Below are positions 40,483 to 49,976 of a stretch of 64,000 nucleotides of DNA, in pieces. The notes below the pieces were generated by a model, which made no database searches, was not told the origin of the DNA, and worked only from the letters and a program-made list of their open reading frames with translations. This DNA is from Methanoregula sp. UBA64 (lineage in GTDB: Archaea; Halobacteriota; Methanomicrobia; Methanomicrobiales; Methanospirillaceae). The translations under genes were made by a program, and so were the position numbers. Location of the stretch: contig NZ_DAQC01000001.1 in assembly GCF_002502735.1 (NCBI RefSeq), forward strand, positions 985,229 through 1,049,228. The letters run 5' to 3'. Within the stretch, counting starts at the first letter, position 1, and every line of letters begins with the position of its first letter.

Positions 40483-42180
40483 TTATCCCTTCGCATCCGT
40501 AAACCGGTACCCTCCTTTCGGCACCGCGATCTCAAACCGGGCGCCTTTGCCCGGCTCCCCGGTCTCCCGGATCGTGATGCCGGTCAGGGAAAGGATCTCG
40601 CGGGAAAGGTACAGGCCAAAGCCTTTCCTGCGCCCGTATTCCTTCTCGAAGATCTGCTCCTTGTGGTCTTGCGGAACGCCCGGCCCGTTGTCCTCGAAGA
40701 GCAGGACAAGACCGTCGGGGGTCTCTTTGAAGGTAAGGGAATATGCGGTCGCCGTCTTTGCATGGTCGCCGATATTTTCCGCAAGTGCGAAAAAGACCGT
40801 CTCCAGCATCGGATCGGCCCAGATTTCAAGACCTTCGACCTCAAGGCGCCGCTCCAGCTGCGGAAGCGTCATATGCGAGATCCCCAAAAGGAACGACTGT
40901 TCCACATTCTGCCAGCCGGGCGGAGACAGTCCCAGGGCCTGGAAGGACCGGGCAAATTTCAGGGCCTCCGACATGGTCTGGATAACATCCCCCATCTTTG
41001 CAAGGTATTCCTCGCGTTTCTCCGGGATACCCGAAGTGTCTGCCATATGGAGATAGGCAGAAAGCGAGAAGAGAGCGGTCTCAACATCCTGGATCGAGAT
41101 GGCGTTGAGGACCGTCATCTTCTTGCGTGCAAGGGCCAGCGCCTCCTCGGTCTTTCGCCGTTCATCGAGTTCTATTACGAGCTCGCGGGTCTTCTCGTCG
41201 ACCGCCCGCCGGAGGGATCGGTTCCACGCGACGATGATGATCGTGATGATAACGAGAATGACAATACATGCGAGAAAGCCGGTCAGCAGCCATGAATCAA
41301 TGCCCTCGGGCTCGAGGGTTGTCGAGACCCACCGGTCCACGATCTGGTCGCGTTCGTCAGGAGAGATGCTCGCTATTCCCTTGTTTACGATCCCCTGGAG
41401 TTCGGGTTCATTGCTCCTGACCCCGATCGAGACCTGGTACTGCTGCGGGATTTGAGGGGTGTATTTCCCCGAGATCTGGAGATTGGTCAGGCCCTGGTGA
41501 TCGACATCCCAGCTTGCCGATGCAAGATCCCCGAAATAAGCATCGGCACGCCCGTACGAGACCATCTCCAGGCCGGACTCGATATTCGGGACGGTGACGA
41601 TATGGATCTTCGGATACTGTTCCCGGAGCAGGATTTCTGAGGTATAATTATCCACGGCAACTACGGTCTTTCCCTCGAGATCGGCCAGGGTAAGGTTCTG
41701 CGGGGACCCTTTCCCGGTAATGATGACAAGGGGCGGCTGGTAATAGGGGGCGGTATAATTGAGATACCCTTCCCGGAGATCGGAGACATAGACCGCACCG
41801 AGCAGGTCCGTCTGGTTTGCCCGGACTGCCAAAAGACAGGAGTTCCAGTCGGACTTCCTGACGGCAGTGATGTGCAGGCCGGTCTTTTCAGAGATTTTTT
41901 TGAGGAAATCCGCACTTATGCCCACATAGTTGCCCCGGGCGTCAAAATATTCAAACGGGGGATAATCGGGATCCGGGCAGACGGTAATCTCCGGGTGCGC
42001 AGCTATCCACTGCTGTTCGTCCGCACTCAGCTGAACCGGCACGGTTTCCCCGGATGCCGGGTTTCCCGAAAGGATCGGCCAGCCGCCAAAAACAAGGACC
42101 GCGGATACCGCAACAACTACGAGCGCGATGATTGCCACAGCGAGAATTGCTGCATTCTTGGAGGGTTGGGAGTCCGTCAC
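40483..42180 (-). CDS. SBP-domain membrane sensor with kinase-type ATPase, phospho-acceptor His missing
   Basis: About 565 residues. One N-terminal membrane helix is followed by an extracellular solute-binding domain (SBP_bac_3; VCPDPDYPPFEYFDARGNYVG, YGRADAYFGD), a second helix (SWLLTGFLACIVILVI) and a coiled linker. The H-box region reads ISIQDVETALFSLSAYL where neighbouring kinases have TRHDxxNKL, so Gln replaces His (codon 41089-41091). The ATPase keeps LAENIGDHAK, FEDNGPGVP and GFGLYLSREIL. GTG 42180 has AGAGGTT five bases upstream; ATG 42213 is an alternative start. Confidence 0.85.
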   Translation of the reverse strand: MTDSQPSKNAAILAVAIIALVVVAVSAVLVFGGWPILSGNPASGETVPVQLSADEQQWIAAHPEITVCPDPDYPPFEYFDARGNYVGISADFLKKISEKTGLHITAVRKSDWNSCLLAVRANQTDLLGAVYVSDLREGYLNYTAPYYQPPLVIITGKGSPQNLTLADLEGKTVVAVDNYTSEILLREQYPKIHIVTVPNIESGLEMVSYGRADAYFGDLASASWDVDHQGLTNLQISGKYTPQIPQQYQVSIGVRSNEPELQGIVNKGIASISPDERDQIVDRWVSTTLEPEGIDSWLLTGFLACIVILVIITIIIVAWNRSLRRAVDEKTRELVIELDERRKTEEALALARKKMTVLNAISIQDVETALFSLSAYLHMADTSGIPEKREEYLAKMGDVIQTMSEALKFARSFQALGLSPPGWQNVEQSFLLGISHMTLPQLERRLEVEGLEIWADPMLETVFFALAENIGDHAKTATAYSLTFKETPDGLVLLFEDNGPGVPQDHKEQIFEKEYGRRKGFGLYLSREILSLTGITIRETGEPGKGARFEIAVPKGGYRFTDAKG

Positions 42181-42612
42181 GCCGAACCTCTGTAAAATAC
42201 ATCTGCCTGCCATGGGGTAATGAGACTTTCCATTTTACCATGGGGCTCTCCCCCTCCGGACACAGATTGCCGGTAGCGTTGTCCGGAATGGATCCGCAAA
42301 GGCTATTGGAAGAACCCGGCATTTCGCGCAACCATGGGGGAGGGTACCCCCTCCTTCGCGGACACAAGGGGAGGGGGGTGATCCCCTGTTTAACAACGCA
42401 CGGGGGGGTGGGTACCCCCCACCCCCCTCCCCCCTGCCGGCCGTATCCGTCCGCAGGGCTCCGTCGGAAGGTTTACGCAAGCAACCGAAAAGCTGCCGGA
42501 ACAAGGGAGGGGGGTACCCCCGCATCACCGCACACATGGGGGGGTGGGTGCCCCCCACCCCCTCCCCGTCAGTACCGGAACCGGCCCTTCCTGTACGGTC
42601 CCGGCGCCCGGC
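42181..42612. repeat. G-run/C-run palindrome region
   Basis: No gene seen. Palindromes of G-runs facing C-runs recur: 42336-42354 (core GGGTACCCCC), 42402-42427 (GGGTACCCCCCACCC), 42505-42521 and 42538-42566. Spacing of about 60-70 bases and shared flanks (cgca, caca, acat) suggest a tandem or duplicated unit. It is the same sequence class as 6890-7320. The region separates two leftward sensory genes. Confidence 0.7.
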
Positions 42613-45237
42613 CTATCCCACGACTTTCCGGGACTTGTTATCGAAGAGAACGTCCAGTTTCCGCTCCATCTCCACGAGCGCTGCTTCCGCCCGTTTGCGC
42701 TCGGAGATATCGCGCACCACTGCCACCGCAACCTCTTTTTTCCCGAGGAAGGTATGCCGGAGGGTGATCTCGACAGGAACCATGGTACCGTCCCGGCGGA
42801 CACGCTTAACCTCGAAACATGCCTGCCCGTTATCGTGCAGGGCATCGCGGATCTGCTCGTTGGACTGCGAGCCCGGCCCGGTGATAAGATCGAGCGGCGT
42901 CATGGTCAGGAGTTCCTCCCGGGAATACTGCACCATGGTGCAGGCCGCATCGTTCACCTCGATGAACTTCCCCGGCATCCCGTTTTCCTTAATCTCGATA
43001 ATATGGATGGCATCCCGGGTGCTGTTGAAGATCCGCCGGAACTTCTCCTCGCTCTCGCGCAGGGCATCCTCTGCTTTCTTCTGTTCGGTAATATCGCTCG
43101 ACGCAATAATAATCCCGCCAATGGATCCCTCTGCCGTATGCCACGGCCGCATCTCCCAGGAGATCCACTGGACCGAACCGTCCCTCCGGACAAACCGCCG
43201 GTCCCCGGCACAGAGCGTCTCCCCGGCCAGGCCGCGGCGATGGATCTCCCGGATTGCCGGAGTAATTTCAGGAAAGATCTCGTAATGGGACAGGCCGGTA
43301 ATATCGCCGTCGCCCAGATGGTAATCGGTCATCCAGCGGCGGCTGGCCACCAGGTAGCGCATCCGGGTATCGAACATGGCAATCGCAACCGGGGCATCCC
43401 GGACGAACCGGCGGAGCATCTCCTCGCTCTCGCGCAGCACGTTTTCGGCATGCCGCTCTTCCGTGATATCGACATCCATCTTGATAATGCGCCGGATCTC
43501 CCCGTCGTTGTCGCGCACCGGTATCAGGGTTACCCGGAGGTAACGGGTGACCCCGTCGGCCGACCGGTATTCGTCGTCAAAACGCTGGGGATCCCCGGAC
43601 TCTAAGCAGCGGAAGAAGAACGAACGCGCGTAATACTGCTGAGCCGTCTGGAAGGTCCCGTCGCGGAACATGCCGGAGAGGCCGGCGGACGAGAGGTTGT
43701 ATAACCGTTCTGCTGCCGGGTTTGCGCAGAGGACCTGGAACCTGCGGCTGGCATCGACAGAAAAGACCATGATGGCATCGGAAACATTGCAGAAGACCTC
43801 GAGATATTTCTGCTTGCTCTGAATAAGGTTACGGACTGCCCGGTCACGGTCCGACATGTCGCGGACAAACAGGCACCAGCTGCCGGTATCGTCGTAATAC
43901 AGGTAATTGCAGAGGACTTCCACAAAAAGGGGATACGCGTTTTTATCTTTGACTACCGCTTCAAACAGGTGGCAGCCGTTCTGCTGCGACCGTTCCCGGA
44001 TCTCTTCCCAGGGGAGGCAGACCGGGGGTTCTCCCGAGCCGGGCCGGGTAAACCGGAGGCTGGACCCCGGGGAAAGGCCGAGCGTATCCAGTGCGGGTTT
44101 GTTCAGGGACACAATACGTCCGGCTTTGTTGAGCCAGAGGATCATCTCGCTGGTATTGTTAAGGGTGAACTGGAGCCTCTGGAGGTGGCGTTCGGTATCC
44201 CTGCGCTTCTGGTTCTCGCGATAAAATGCATCGGTAATTCCATAAAATTCCTCGTCACGTTCCTGGAGCAGGGCATCGGTTTTTTCCCGGTACGTGCGGA
44301 GAGCTTCGCGGGCATCCACCAGTTCCGTGATGTCGGTGCCGCTGGTATGGTATTCGGCAAGCGGGCCCTCGGCCGGGAAGATGCCCCGGGTTGTCCAGCG
44401 GACCCACCGGAGCTCTCCGGAAGGGGGGATGACCCGGCAGTCAAGGTTTTTCTCCGGTTCGTCCCGCGAGACGGATGCATAGTGCCTCTGGACTGCGGTG
44501 CGGTCTTCCTCGGGGACATTTATCGAGAATCGCCGGCCGGTTATCTGTTCCGGGGACAATCCGGCAAGCCGGCCAAATGCAGGGTTTGCCCAGGTAACGA
44601 TCCCGCTTGGCAGCGAGTGGAAGACGTACTCATTCTGGGATTCGGCAAGGGCCCGGTATTCCTGTTCGAGGTGCAGGATACGTGCTTTTGCCGTCTCGTC
44701 CCTTGTGATATCCTTTATCACGATGGCACTGCCGGTACTGCTGTCGGCAAAGATGACCGGGAGGTACCGGATATCGTAGATCGAGCCCCGGTATTTTACC
44801 GTACTCGCGGAATGGCCCGGGTCCCCGATAAAAAAACCATTGTCGTCAACAGGGGCAGCAGTAAAACAGCTTTGCACCACCGGGTGGGCGAGCGCACCCA
44901 GGGGCTTTCCGAGGATCTCCTCAGGCGTGCAATCCACCCACTTGTAAAAAAGGGTGTTTGCTGCAACACAGGCGAAGTTCCGGTTGACACCGATCACCGG
45001 GTCGGAAGAGATCTCTGCAAGAACAAGGAACGGGGTCCTCTTTGACAGGTAAAAGATCTTTGCTTTCCCGAGAATGCGGATATCCACCTGGCCGTTCTTA
45101 TGGAGGATCTCCAGGTATTTGGATACGGTGTTGCGGCTGATGTTGAGCGCCTGCCAGATCTCCTTAATGTACAGGCCCTCCGGATGAGAGGACAGCAGCC
45201 GTGTTATCGAAGAAAAAACCTCTGTTTCGGCAGCCAT
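42613..45237 (-). CDS. HTH regulator with an array of PAS domains, no kinase
   Basis: 874 residues. Residues 1-70 are a winged helix (LLSSHPEGLYIKEIWQALN, then SRNTVSKYLEILHKNG). About six PAS/PAC units follow, marked by repeated endings such as IVIKDITRDETAK, SGTDITELVDA, VRDMSDRDRAV, KMDVDITEERHAE, SSDITEQKKAE and VRDISERKRAE. The protein ends in a short helix (MERKLDVLFDNKSRKVVG) with no H-box or ATPase. It therefore looks like a one-component transcription factor with stacked sensors. GGAG lies seven bases before the ATG. An inverted repeat sits in its upstream region. Confidence 0.85.
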   Translation of the reverse strand: MAAETEVFSSITRLLSSHPEGLYIKEIWQALNISRNTVSKYLEILHKNGQVDIRILGKAKIFYLSKRTPFLVLAEISSDPVIGVNRNFACVAANTLFYKWVDCTPEEILGKPLGALAHPVVQSCFTAAPVDDNGFFIGDPGHSASTVKYRGSIYDIRYLPVIFADSSTGSAIVIKDITRDETAKARILHLEQEYRALAESQNEYVFHSLPSGIVTWANPAFGRLAGLSPEQITGRRFSINVPEEDRTAVQRHYASVSRDEPEKNLDCRVIPPSGELRWVRWTTRGIFPAEGPLAEYHTSGTDITELVDAREALRTYREKTDALLQERDEEFYGITDAFYRENQKRRDTERHLQRLQFTLNNTSEMILWLNKAGRIVSLNKPALDTLGLSPGSSLRFTRPGSGEPPVCLPWEEIRERSQQNGCHLFEAVVKDKNAYPLFVEVLCNYLYYDDTGSWCLFVRDMSDRDRAVRNLIQSKQKYLEVFCNVSDAIMVFSVDASRRFQVLCANPAAERLYNLSSAGLSGMFRDGTFQTAQQYYARSFFFRCLESGDPQRFDDEYRSADGVTRYLRVTLIPVRDNDGEIRRIIKMDVDITEERHAENVLRESEEMLRRFVRDAPVAIAMFDTRMRYLVASRRWMTDYHLGDGDITGLSHYEIFPEITPAIREIHRRGLAGETLCAGDRRFVRRDGSVQWISWEMRPWHTAEGSIGGIIIASSDITEQKKAEDALRESEEKFRRIFNSTRDAIHIIEIKENGMPGKFIEVNDAACTMVQYSREELLTMTPLDLITGPGSQSNEQIRDALHDNGQACFEVKRVRRDGTMVPVEITLRHTFLGKKEVAVAVVRDISERKRAEAALVEMERKLDVLFDNKSRKVVG

Positions 45238-45283
45238 TCTGTACTCCTGCGTATCCCGTTAGCCCTATAAAATCATGTAACTA

Positions 45284-45307
45284 ATGCGCAGCGTTGAGGT
45301 TGCGCAT
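45284..45307. promoter_or_regulatory. Operator-like inverted repeat in divergent promoter
   Basis: ATGCGCA (45284-45290) and TGCGCAT (45301-45307) flank ten bases. On the minus side a TATA-like ttttataggg lies at about 45264-45272, and on the plus side attatact at 45331-45338. The site is positioned to control both the HTH-PAS gene and the MCP gene. Confidence 0.55.
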
Positions 45308-45506
45308 ATGGGATCGTTAATGTCGGGGGCATTATACTAACACGATCATCCGGCATCGATCATTCTCCCGCTCCCCCCGTTGCACCTGCACGGGAGAACC
45401 CGTTCCTACCCCTTGCAGGCCAGAGAGACTCTCAACCGGTTTCTGTTCCGGCCATTTCCCGATGCCTGGAGAAAACCGGAAAAAACAACGACAAAAGGTT
45501 AACACC

Positions 45507-47051
45507 ATGACCGATACGCTCCCTGGAAACAACGACCGGGTATCCCCGGAAATCATGCAACTCCGAGAGACAATGGAAAAGCAGGCAGAAGCCATTGCCC
45601 GGTATGAATCTATCCTCGACGCAGTTCCCTTCCCGGTCCATGTGACGGATAACGATATGCGCTGGATCTACATGAACCGCGCATTCGAAAAACTGCTCAT
45701 TGAAAACCGCGAGATAACCGACAGAAAGACGGCCTACGGGAAACCGTGCAGCACGGCAAATGCGAACATCTGCAGGACCGAAAACTGCGGGATCAACCAG
45801 CTCCGCACCACCGGGAAAAACGAGACGTATTTTGACTGGCACGGTGCCTCGTGCCGGCAGACCACGGCAGAAGTCCGCGATGTCAAAGGAAAGGTAACCG
45901 GGTATGTCGAGACCGTTGAGGACCTCACCTCAATGGTCCGGAGCCGGGACTTCATGGCGCACGAGATCGATGGGCTGATCGGCGTGCTCGATATGATCGG
46001 CGAAGGAGACCTGACCGCCCATTATGAGATCGCTCCGCCGGACGAATATACCAGAGGCGTGTACGACGAACTGGTGCGGTTACGGGACGCAATCCGCAAG
46101 GTTGTCACCAGCCTGAAAACAAATATCGGCGACGTCAACCGTGAGATGCAGACCGTGACCTCAACGGCTGACCAGGCAAGCAGGGGGGTCGAGGAGGCCT
46201 CAAAAGGCATTACCATCATTGCAAAGGATGCGACAGAGGTCAGCGAGAATGCCCAGAAAGCCGCCTCCGGCATCGACCAGATCTCCAAAGCCATGCAGGA
46301 CATGAGCGCTGCGATCGAAGAGATTACGTCGAGCATGGAGAGCGTGACCTCGCAGGCAAAGAATGCAAACGATGCGGCCCGCAAGGGCGCTGAACTCGCC
46401 GGCCGGGTCAACGGTGATATGGACGATATCACAAAGCGGGCCGGGGCCACCTACGAGGTGGTCAAGGAGATCGAGAAACAGATGGCCGACATCAGCAAGA
46501 TCATCGTCCTTATTCGGGATCTTGCCAACCAGACAAACCTGCTCGCCCTCAACGCGGCAATCGAAGCAGCCCGTGCCGGCGAACACGGGCGCGGATTTGC
46601 CGTCGTGGCCTCGGAGGTCAAATCGCTTGCCCAGGAATCCCGGTCCAGTGCCGAGAAGATCGAGGATATGATCACCCATCTCAATAACGCAACAAGAAAA
46701 GCCGCGGAAGTCATTGAGGAAACCAAATCCGTGATCGAACGGGGCGGACAGGAGGCCCGCCAGGCTCTGGAGGGCTTTGTGACCATCCAGAAGGCTGCCG
46801 AGACGGTGGCAAACAGTGCATCAGAAGTTGCCGCAGCCACAGAAGAACAGGCTGCTACCACCGAGGAGATCACGGCAAGCATCCACGAGGTCTCCGACCT
46901 GGTGGGTCAGACGGCTAAAGATGCCGGGGATGCCGCGGCAGCCACGGAGGAATCGGCAGCCGCTCTCGATGAGATCTCACAGATGATCCGGACCGTACAT
47001 TCGGTTGCGGTCGATGCTGCCGAAGCAAACCGCCGCTTCAGGGTAAGCTGA
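45507..47051 (+). CDS. Soluble methyl-accepting chemotaxis protein with Cys-rich PAS domain
   Basis: About 514 residues with no membrane helix. A coiled segment leads to a PAS domain (about 30-130) with GKPCSTANANICRTENCGI, whose cysteines suggest a metal, cluster or redox sensor. A HAMP-like region follows (MIGEGDLTAHYEIAPPDEY). The signalling domain has the hairpin tip IRDLANQTNLLALNAAIEAA (E/R-rich family motif). AAAGGTT before ATG 45507 decides the start. CheW follows 19 bases later. Confidence 0.92.
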   Translation: MTDTLPGNNDRVSPEIMQLRETMEKQAEAIARYESILDAVPFPVHVTDNDMRWIYMNRAFEKLLIENREITDRKTAYGKPCSTANANICRTENCGINQLRTTGKNETYFDWHGASCRQTTAEVRDVKGKVTGYVETVEDLTSMVRSRDFMAHEIDGLIGVLDMIGEGDLTAHYEIAPPDEYTRGVYDELVRLRDAIRKVVTSLKTNIGDVNREMQTVTSTADQASRGVEEASKGITIIAKDATEVSENAQKAASGIDQISKAMQDMSAAIEEITSSMESVTSQAKNANDAARKGAELAGRVNGDMDDITKRAGATYEVVKEIEKQMADISKIIVLIRDLANQTNLLALNAAIEAARAGEHGRGFAVVASEVKSLAQESRSSAEKIEDMITHLNNATRKAAEVIEETKSVIERGGQEARQALEGFVTIQKAAETVANSASEVAAATEEQAATTEEITASIHEVSDLVGQTAKDAGDAAAATEESAAALDEISQMIRTVHSVAVDAAEANRRFRVS

Positions 47052-47070
47052 CTACGGAGTGGATGTTGCC

Positions 47071-47601
47071 ATGAGCACAAAGGCAGAACCTTCCCCGGGA
47101 AGTACACCGGCCGTATCGCCCGAAACCCTGCCGGGCCAGATCCAGATCGTGGAGTTCGTGCTGGAAAACGAGCACTTTGCCATCGACCTGTTTGATGTAA
47201 AGGAAGTAGTCGAGTTCACTACCATCACCAAACTTCCCAATGTCCCGCCGTACGTGCGGGGGATCATCGATCTGCGCGGCGAGATCACCACGATCGTTGA
47301 TCTCAAGCACCGCCTCAATATCAGGAGCGAGGCTGCACAGATCGCCGATACTTCGAGGATCATCGTTCTCGACGATGCCATTACCGCCTCCAAAGTCGGG
47401 ATCCTGGTCGACGACGTAACCTCGGTCTCGACCTTTGAGAGCACCCAGGTGGATCGTACCTCCGCTTCAATCAGCCACGAGGATACTGCCATCATCGGGA
47501 TCATCAAGCGCAGGATCCGGATCCGGGACCGGGAGAGCCACGAACTGATCATCTGGATCGACATAAAAAAACTCCTCGGCGACCTGGATTCAGGCGAGTG
47601 A
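47071..47601 (+). CDS. cheW: Chemotaxis coupling protein CheW
   Basis: About 176 residues, two SH3-like subdomains. IQIVEFVLENEHFAIDLFDVKEV and LPNVPPYVRGIIDLRGEI are diagnostic CheW blocks. CheW links receptors to CheA. GGAGTGG eight bases before ATG 47071 decides the start over GTG 47059. No cheA, cheR, cheB or cheD gene is in the window. Confidence 0.95.
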   Translation: MSTKAEPSPGSTPAVSPETLPGQIQIVEFVLENEHFAIDLFDVKEVVEFTTITKLPNVPPYVRGIIDLRGEITTIVDLKHRLNIRSEAAQIADTSRIIVLDDAITASKVGILVDDVTSVSTFESTQVDRTSASISHEDTAIIGIIKRRIRIRDRESHELIIWIDIKKLLGDLDSGE

Positions 47602-47866
47602 ATTAAAAAAAGGGAATACCACTCATGACGATCGTGCATCACGCCGACAGGATTTCCCGCAGCCGGGAAAAAACCACATATTTTTTCGGGGCAGATAGAA
47701 GGGGCCACCGGAATATACCGGACCCTGTGCACGGAAACGGGGCAGAACGGCATGGTGGTATTACCGGCAGTGAATATTCAGGCAGGGAACCGCCTTTGCC
47801 CCGGATCCTCCCGGGATGGCTCCCGCCGGTTACCGGAGATACCGGAGGCTATGGGGGATTTCCCTC

Positions 47867-49828
47867 ATGAGCGGTACGGCAGGAACGCCGGAACGCATCC
47901 GCGTGCTGTACGTTGACGACGAACCGCAGCTTCTGGAGATCGGCAGACTGTTCCTCGAAAAGAGCGGAGCGTTTGCAGTCGATACCTCGGATTCGGCAGC
48001 AACCGTCCTAAAAACCGGAAATTTCCACCGGTACGAATGCATTGTCTCCGATTACCAGATGCCGGGCATGGACGGGATAGCGTTTTTACAGGAGCTCCGG
48101 GCAAAAAAATCCCGGATACCGTTTATCCTTTTTACCGGGAAAGGGCGGGAAGAGGTAGTGATCAAGGCGCTCAACTGCGGCGCTGATTTCTACCTGCAGA
48201 AAGGCGGCGATCCCAGGTCCCAGTTCACCGAGCTCGGGCATATGATCCGGCACGCGGTCCAGGAGCACCGGGCCACAGAAGAGCTGATTCGCTCAAAGAA
48301 GTTACAGGGCGAGATTATCGATTTCCTTCCCGATGCAACCTTTGCAATCGACCTGGCGGGGACCGTTATTGCCTGGAACCGGGCCATGGAGGACCTCACC
48401 GGCGTGAGATGCAGTGATATCCTCGGAAGGGATATGCACGAACGGTCCCGGGCATTCTACCAGGAACACCGGTCCATGCTTGCAGACCTGATCCTTTCCC
48501 CGGATGCTGCCTTTGAACAGGAGCACTATGTCAACACGGTACATGGCCCCGACAGGGCACTGACCGCCGAGACGCAGTTTACAAAAAATGACGGGACAAC
48601 CCTTTACCTGTGGATGAAAGCGGGGCCCCTTATCGATCCAACGGGAACGATTACCGGTGTTATCGAATCCATCCGCGACATCTCCGCCCGCCGTAAAACG
48701 GAAATGGAGTTGCGGGAATCCTTCGAACAGCTGACCGCTGCAGAAGAAGAGCTCAGGCAGCAGTATGAGGAACTCAGGCAGAGCGGGCAGAAAATCCGGG
48801 AGAACGAGGAAAAATACCGGCTGGTAACCGACAACTGTCATAATTCCGTAGCGCTCGTCCAGGATGAAAGGATCGTATTTTGCAACCGCCGGATGTCCGA
48901 ATGTTTCGGGTACCTGCGGGACGAGCTAAAAGGGAGCCGGGCCACGGATTACATCCTTCCCGAAGACCGGGCACATTTCTCCGGATTTATGCAGAAAATG
49001 CGGACGAGCAAGGTAAAATCCCATACGGTCATTATCCGTATCAGGACCAAAGGCCGCGAGGTCAGGGACGGTGAATGCATCGGTATCCGGACACAGTACC
49101 AGAACGAGCCCGCCGTCCTCCTGTTGGTCACCGACATTACCGAAAGCAGGAGATCGATCAGGACGCTCGAAAACGCTAACAAAAAACTGAGACTGCTGGA
49201 CTCGATCACCCGGCACGATATCGCAAACAAACTGCTGGGCCTGTCCGGGTACATTGCACGTATGGAAAAGAGTACAGGGGAGACCGAGATCAAACAGGAT
49301 CTTCCCAGGATAGCAAAGCTTTCCCGTGAGATCGGGGCCATGCTTGAATTTTCCCGGTCGTACCAGGGACTCGGATTCGAGGACCCGGTATGGCAGGAGG
49401 TCTCGGTGCTGATAGCCCGGGAACGGGAGCTGCTCGAGGAAAAGGACCTTGTTCTTTCCGATCGCCTGGCAGGGCTCGAACTCTTTGCCGATCCGCTGCT
49501 CCCGAAAGTGTTTTTTAATCTGATGGACAACACCCTCCGCCACGGCGGCACGGCAACCTCGATGGTCTTCCGGTACGAATTGCGTGGCACCGGGCTGGCA
49601 GTGATTGCTGAAGATAACGGCAGGGGCATCCCTGCCACAGCCAAAAAACACCTGTTTTTGCACGGGAAGGGCGAACCAAAAGGGCGGGGACTCTTCCTCA
49701 TAAAGGAGATCCTTGCCATTTCCGGGTTTACCATAACGGAGAATGGTGACCCGGGCAAAGGGGCGCGCTTTGAGATCGGCGTGCCGGAAGGGAAGTACCG
49801 GTTCACCGGCACGGCTCTTCAGGACTAA
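47867..49828 (+). CDS. REC-PAS-PAS hybrid histidine kinase
   Basis: About 653 residues. A receiver domain (about 10-125) has VLYVDDEP and the phospho-acceptor in CIVSDYQMPGMDG, and K in LFTGKGREE. PAS domains span about 135-255 and 310-420, joined by a coiled coil (LTAAEEELRQQYEELRQSG). The H-box is SITRHDIANKLLGLSGYI; the ATPase has LMDNTLRHGG, AEDNGRGIP and GRGLFLIKEIL. GGGGGAT seven bases before ATG 47867 supports the start. It lies downstream of CheW on the same strand after a 265-base gap. Confidence 0.92.
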   Translation: MSGTAGTPERIRVLYVDDEPQLLEIGRLFLEKSGAFAVDTSDSAATVLKTGNFHRYECIVSDYQMPGMDGIAFLQELRAKKSRIPFILFTGKGREEVVIKALNCGADFYLQKGGDPRSQFTELGHMIRHAVQEHRATEELIRSKKLQGEIIDFLPDATFAIDLAGTVIAWNRAMEDLTGVRCSDILGRDMHERSRAFYQEHRSMLADLILSPDAAFEQEHYVNTVHGPDRALTAETQFTKNDGTTLYLWMKAGPLIDPTGTITGVIESIRDISARRKTEMELRESFEQLTAAEEELRQQYEELRQSGQKIRENEEKYRLVTDNCHNSVALVQDERIVFCNRRMSECFGYLRDELKGSRATDYILPEDRAHFSGFMQKMRTSKVKSHTVIIRIRTKGREVRDGECIGIRTQYQNEPAVLLLVTDITESRRSIRTLENANKKLRLLDSITRHDIANKLLGLSGYIARMEKSTGETEIKQDLPRIAKLSREIGAMLEFSRSYQGLGFEDPVWQEVSVLIARERELLEEKDLVLSDRLAGLELFADPLLPKVFFNLMDNTLRHGGTATSMVFRYELRGTGLAVIAEDNGRGIPATAKKHLFLHGKGEPKGRGLFLIKEILAISGFTITENGDPGKGARFEIGVPEGKYRFTGTALQD

Positions 49829-49976
49829 GCAAAAGATGCAGAGACAGGGGATACCTCCCCCGTTCCTTTTTGGTTCCCGTACCCGACTCCCGGTTCGCAA
49901 GGGGTCATACAGATGGCAAAAAGGAGAGGAGAATCGTGCCGGTCACCGGAAAACAACAGGGGCCGGTAAAAAGGGA

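Noticed and set aside
42235..42560. 107-residue frames on both strands in the palindrome region
   Set aside because: They are translations of G/C runs (Gly and Pro strings) with no conserved features.
42544..45045. Long plus-strand frames opposite the HTH-PAS gene
   Set aside because: Shadows with Pro/Gly/Arg bias; repeated PAS motifs on the minus strand are decisive.
47625..47870. 81-residue frame before the hybrid kinase, overlapping its ATG as ATGA
   Set aside because: Composition is Gly/Pro/Arg/His-rich without predicted structure or a recognised family. The overlap alone is not enough; kept as a weak possibility only.
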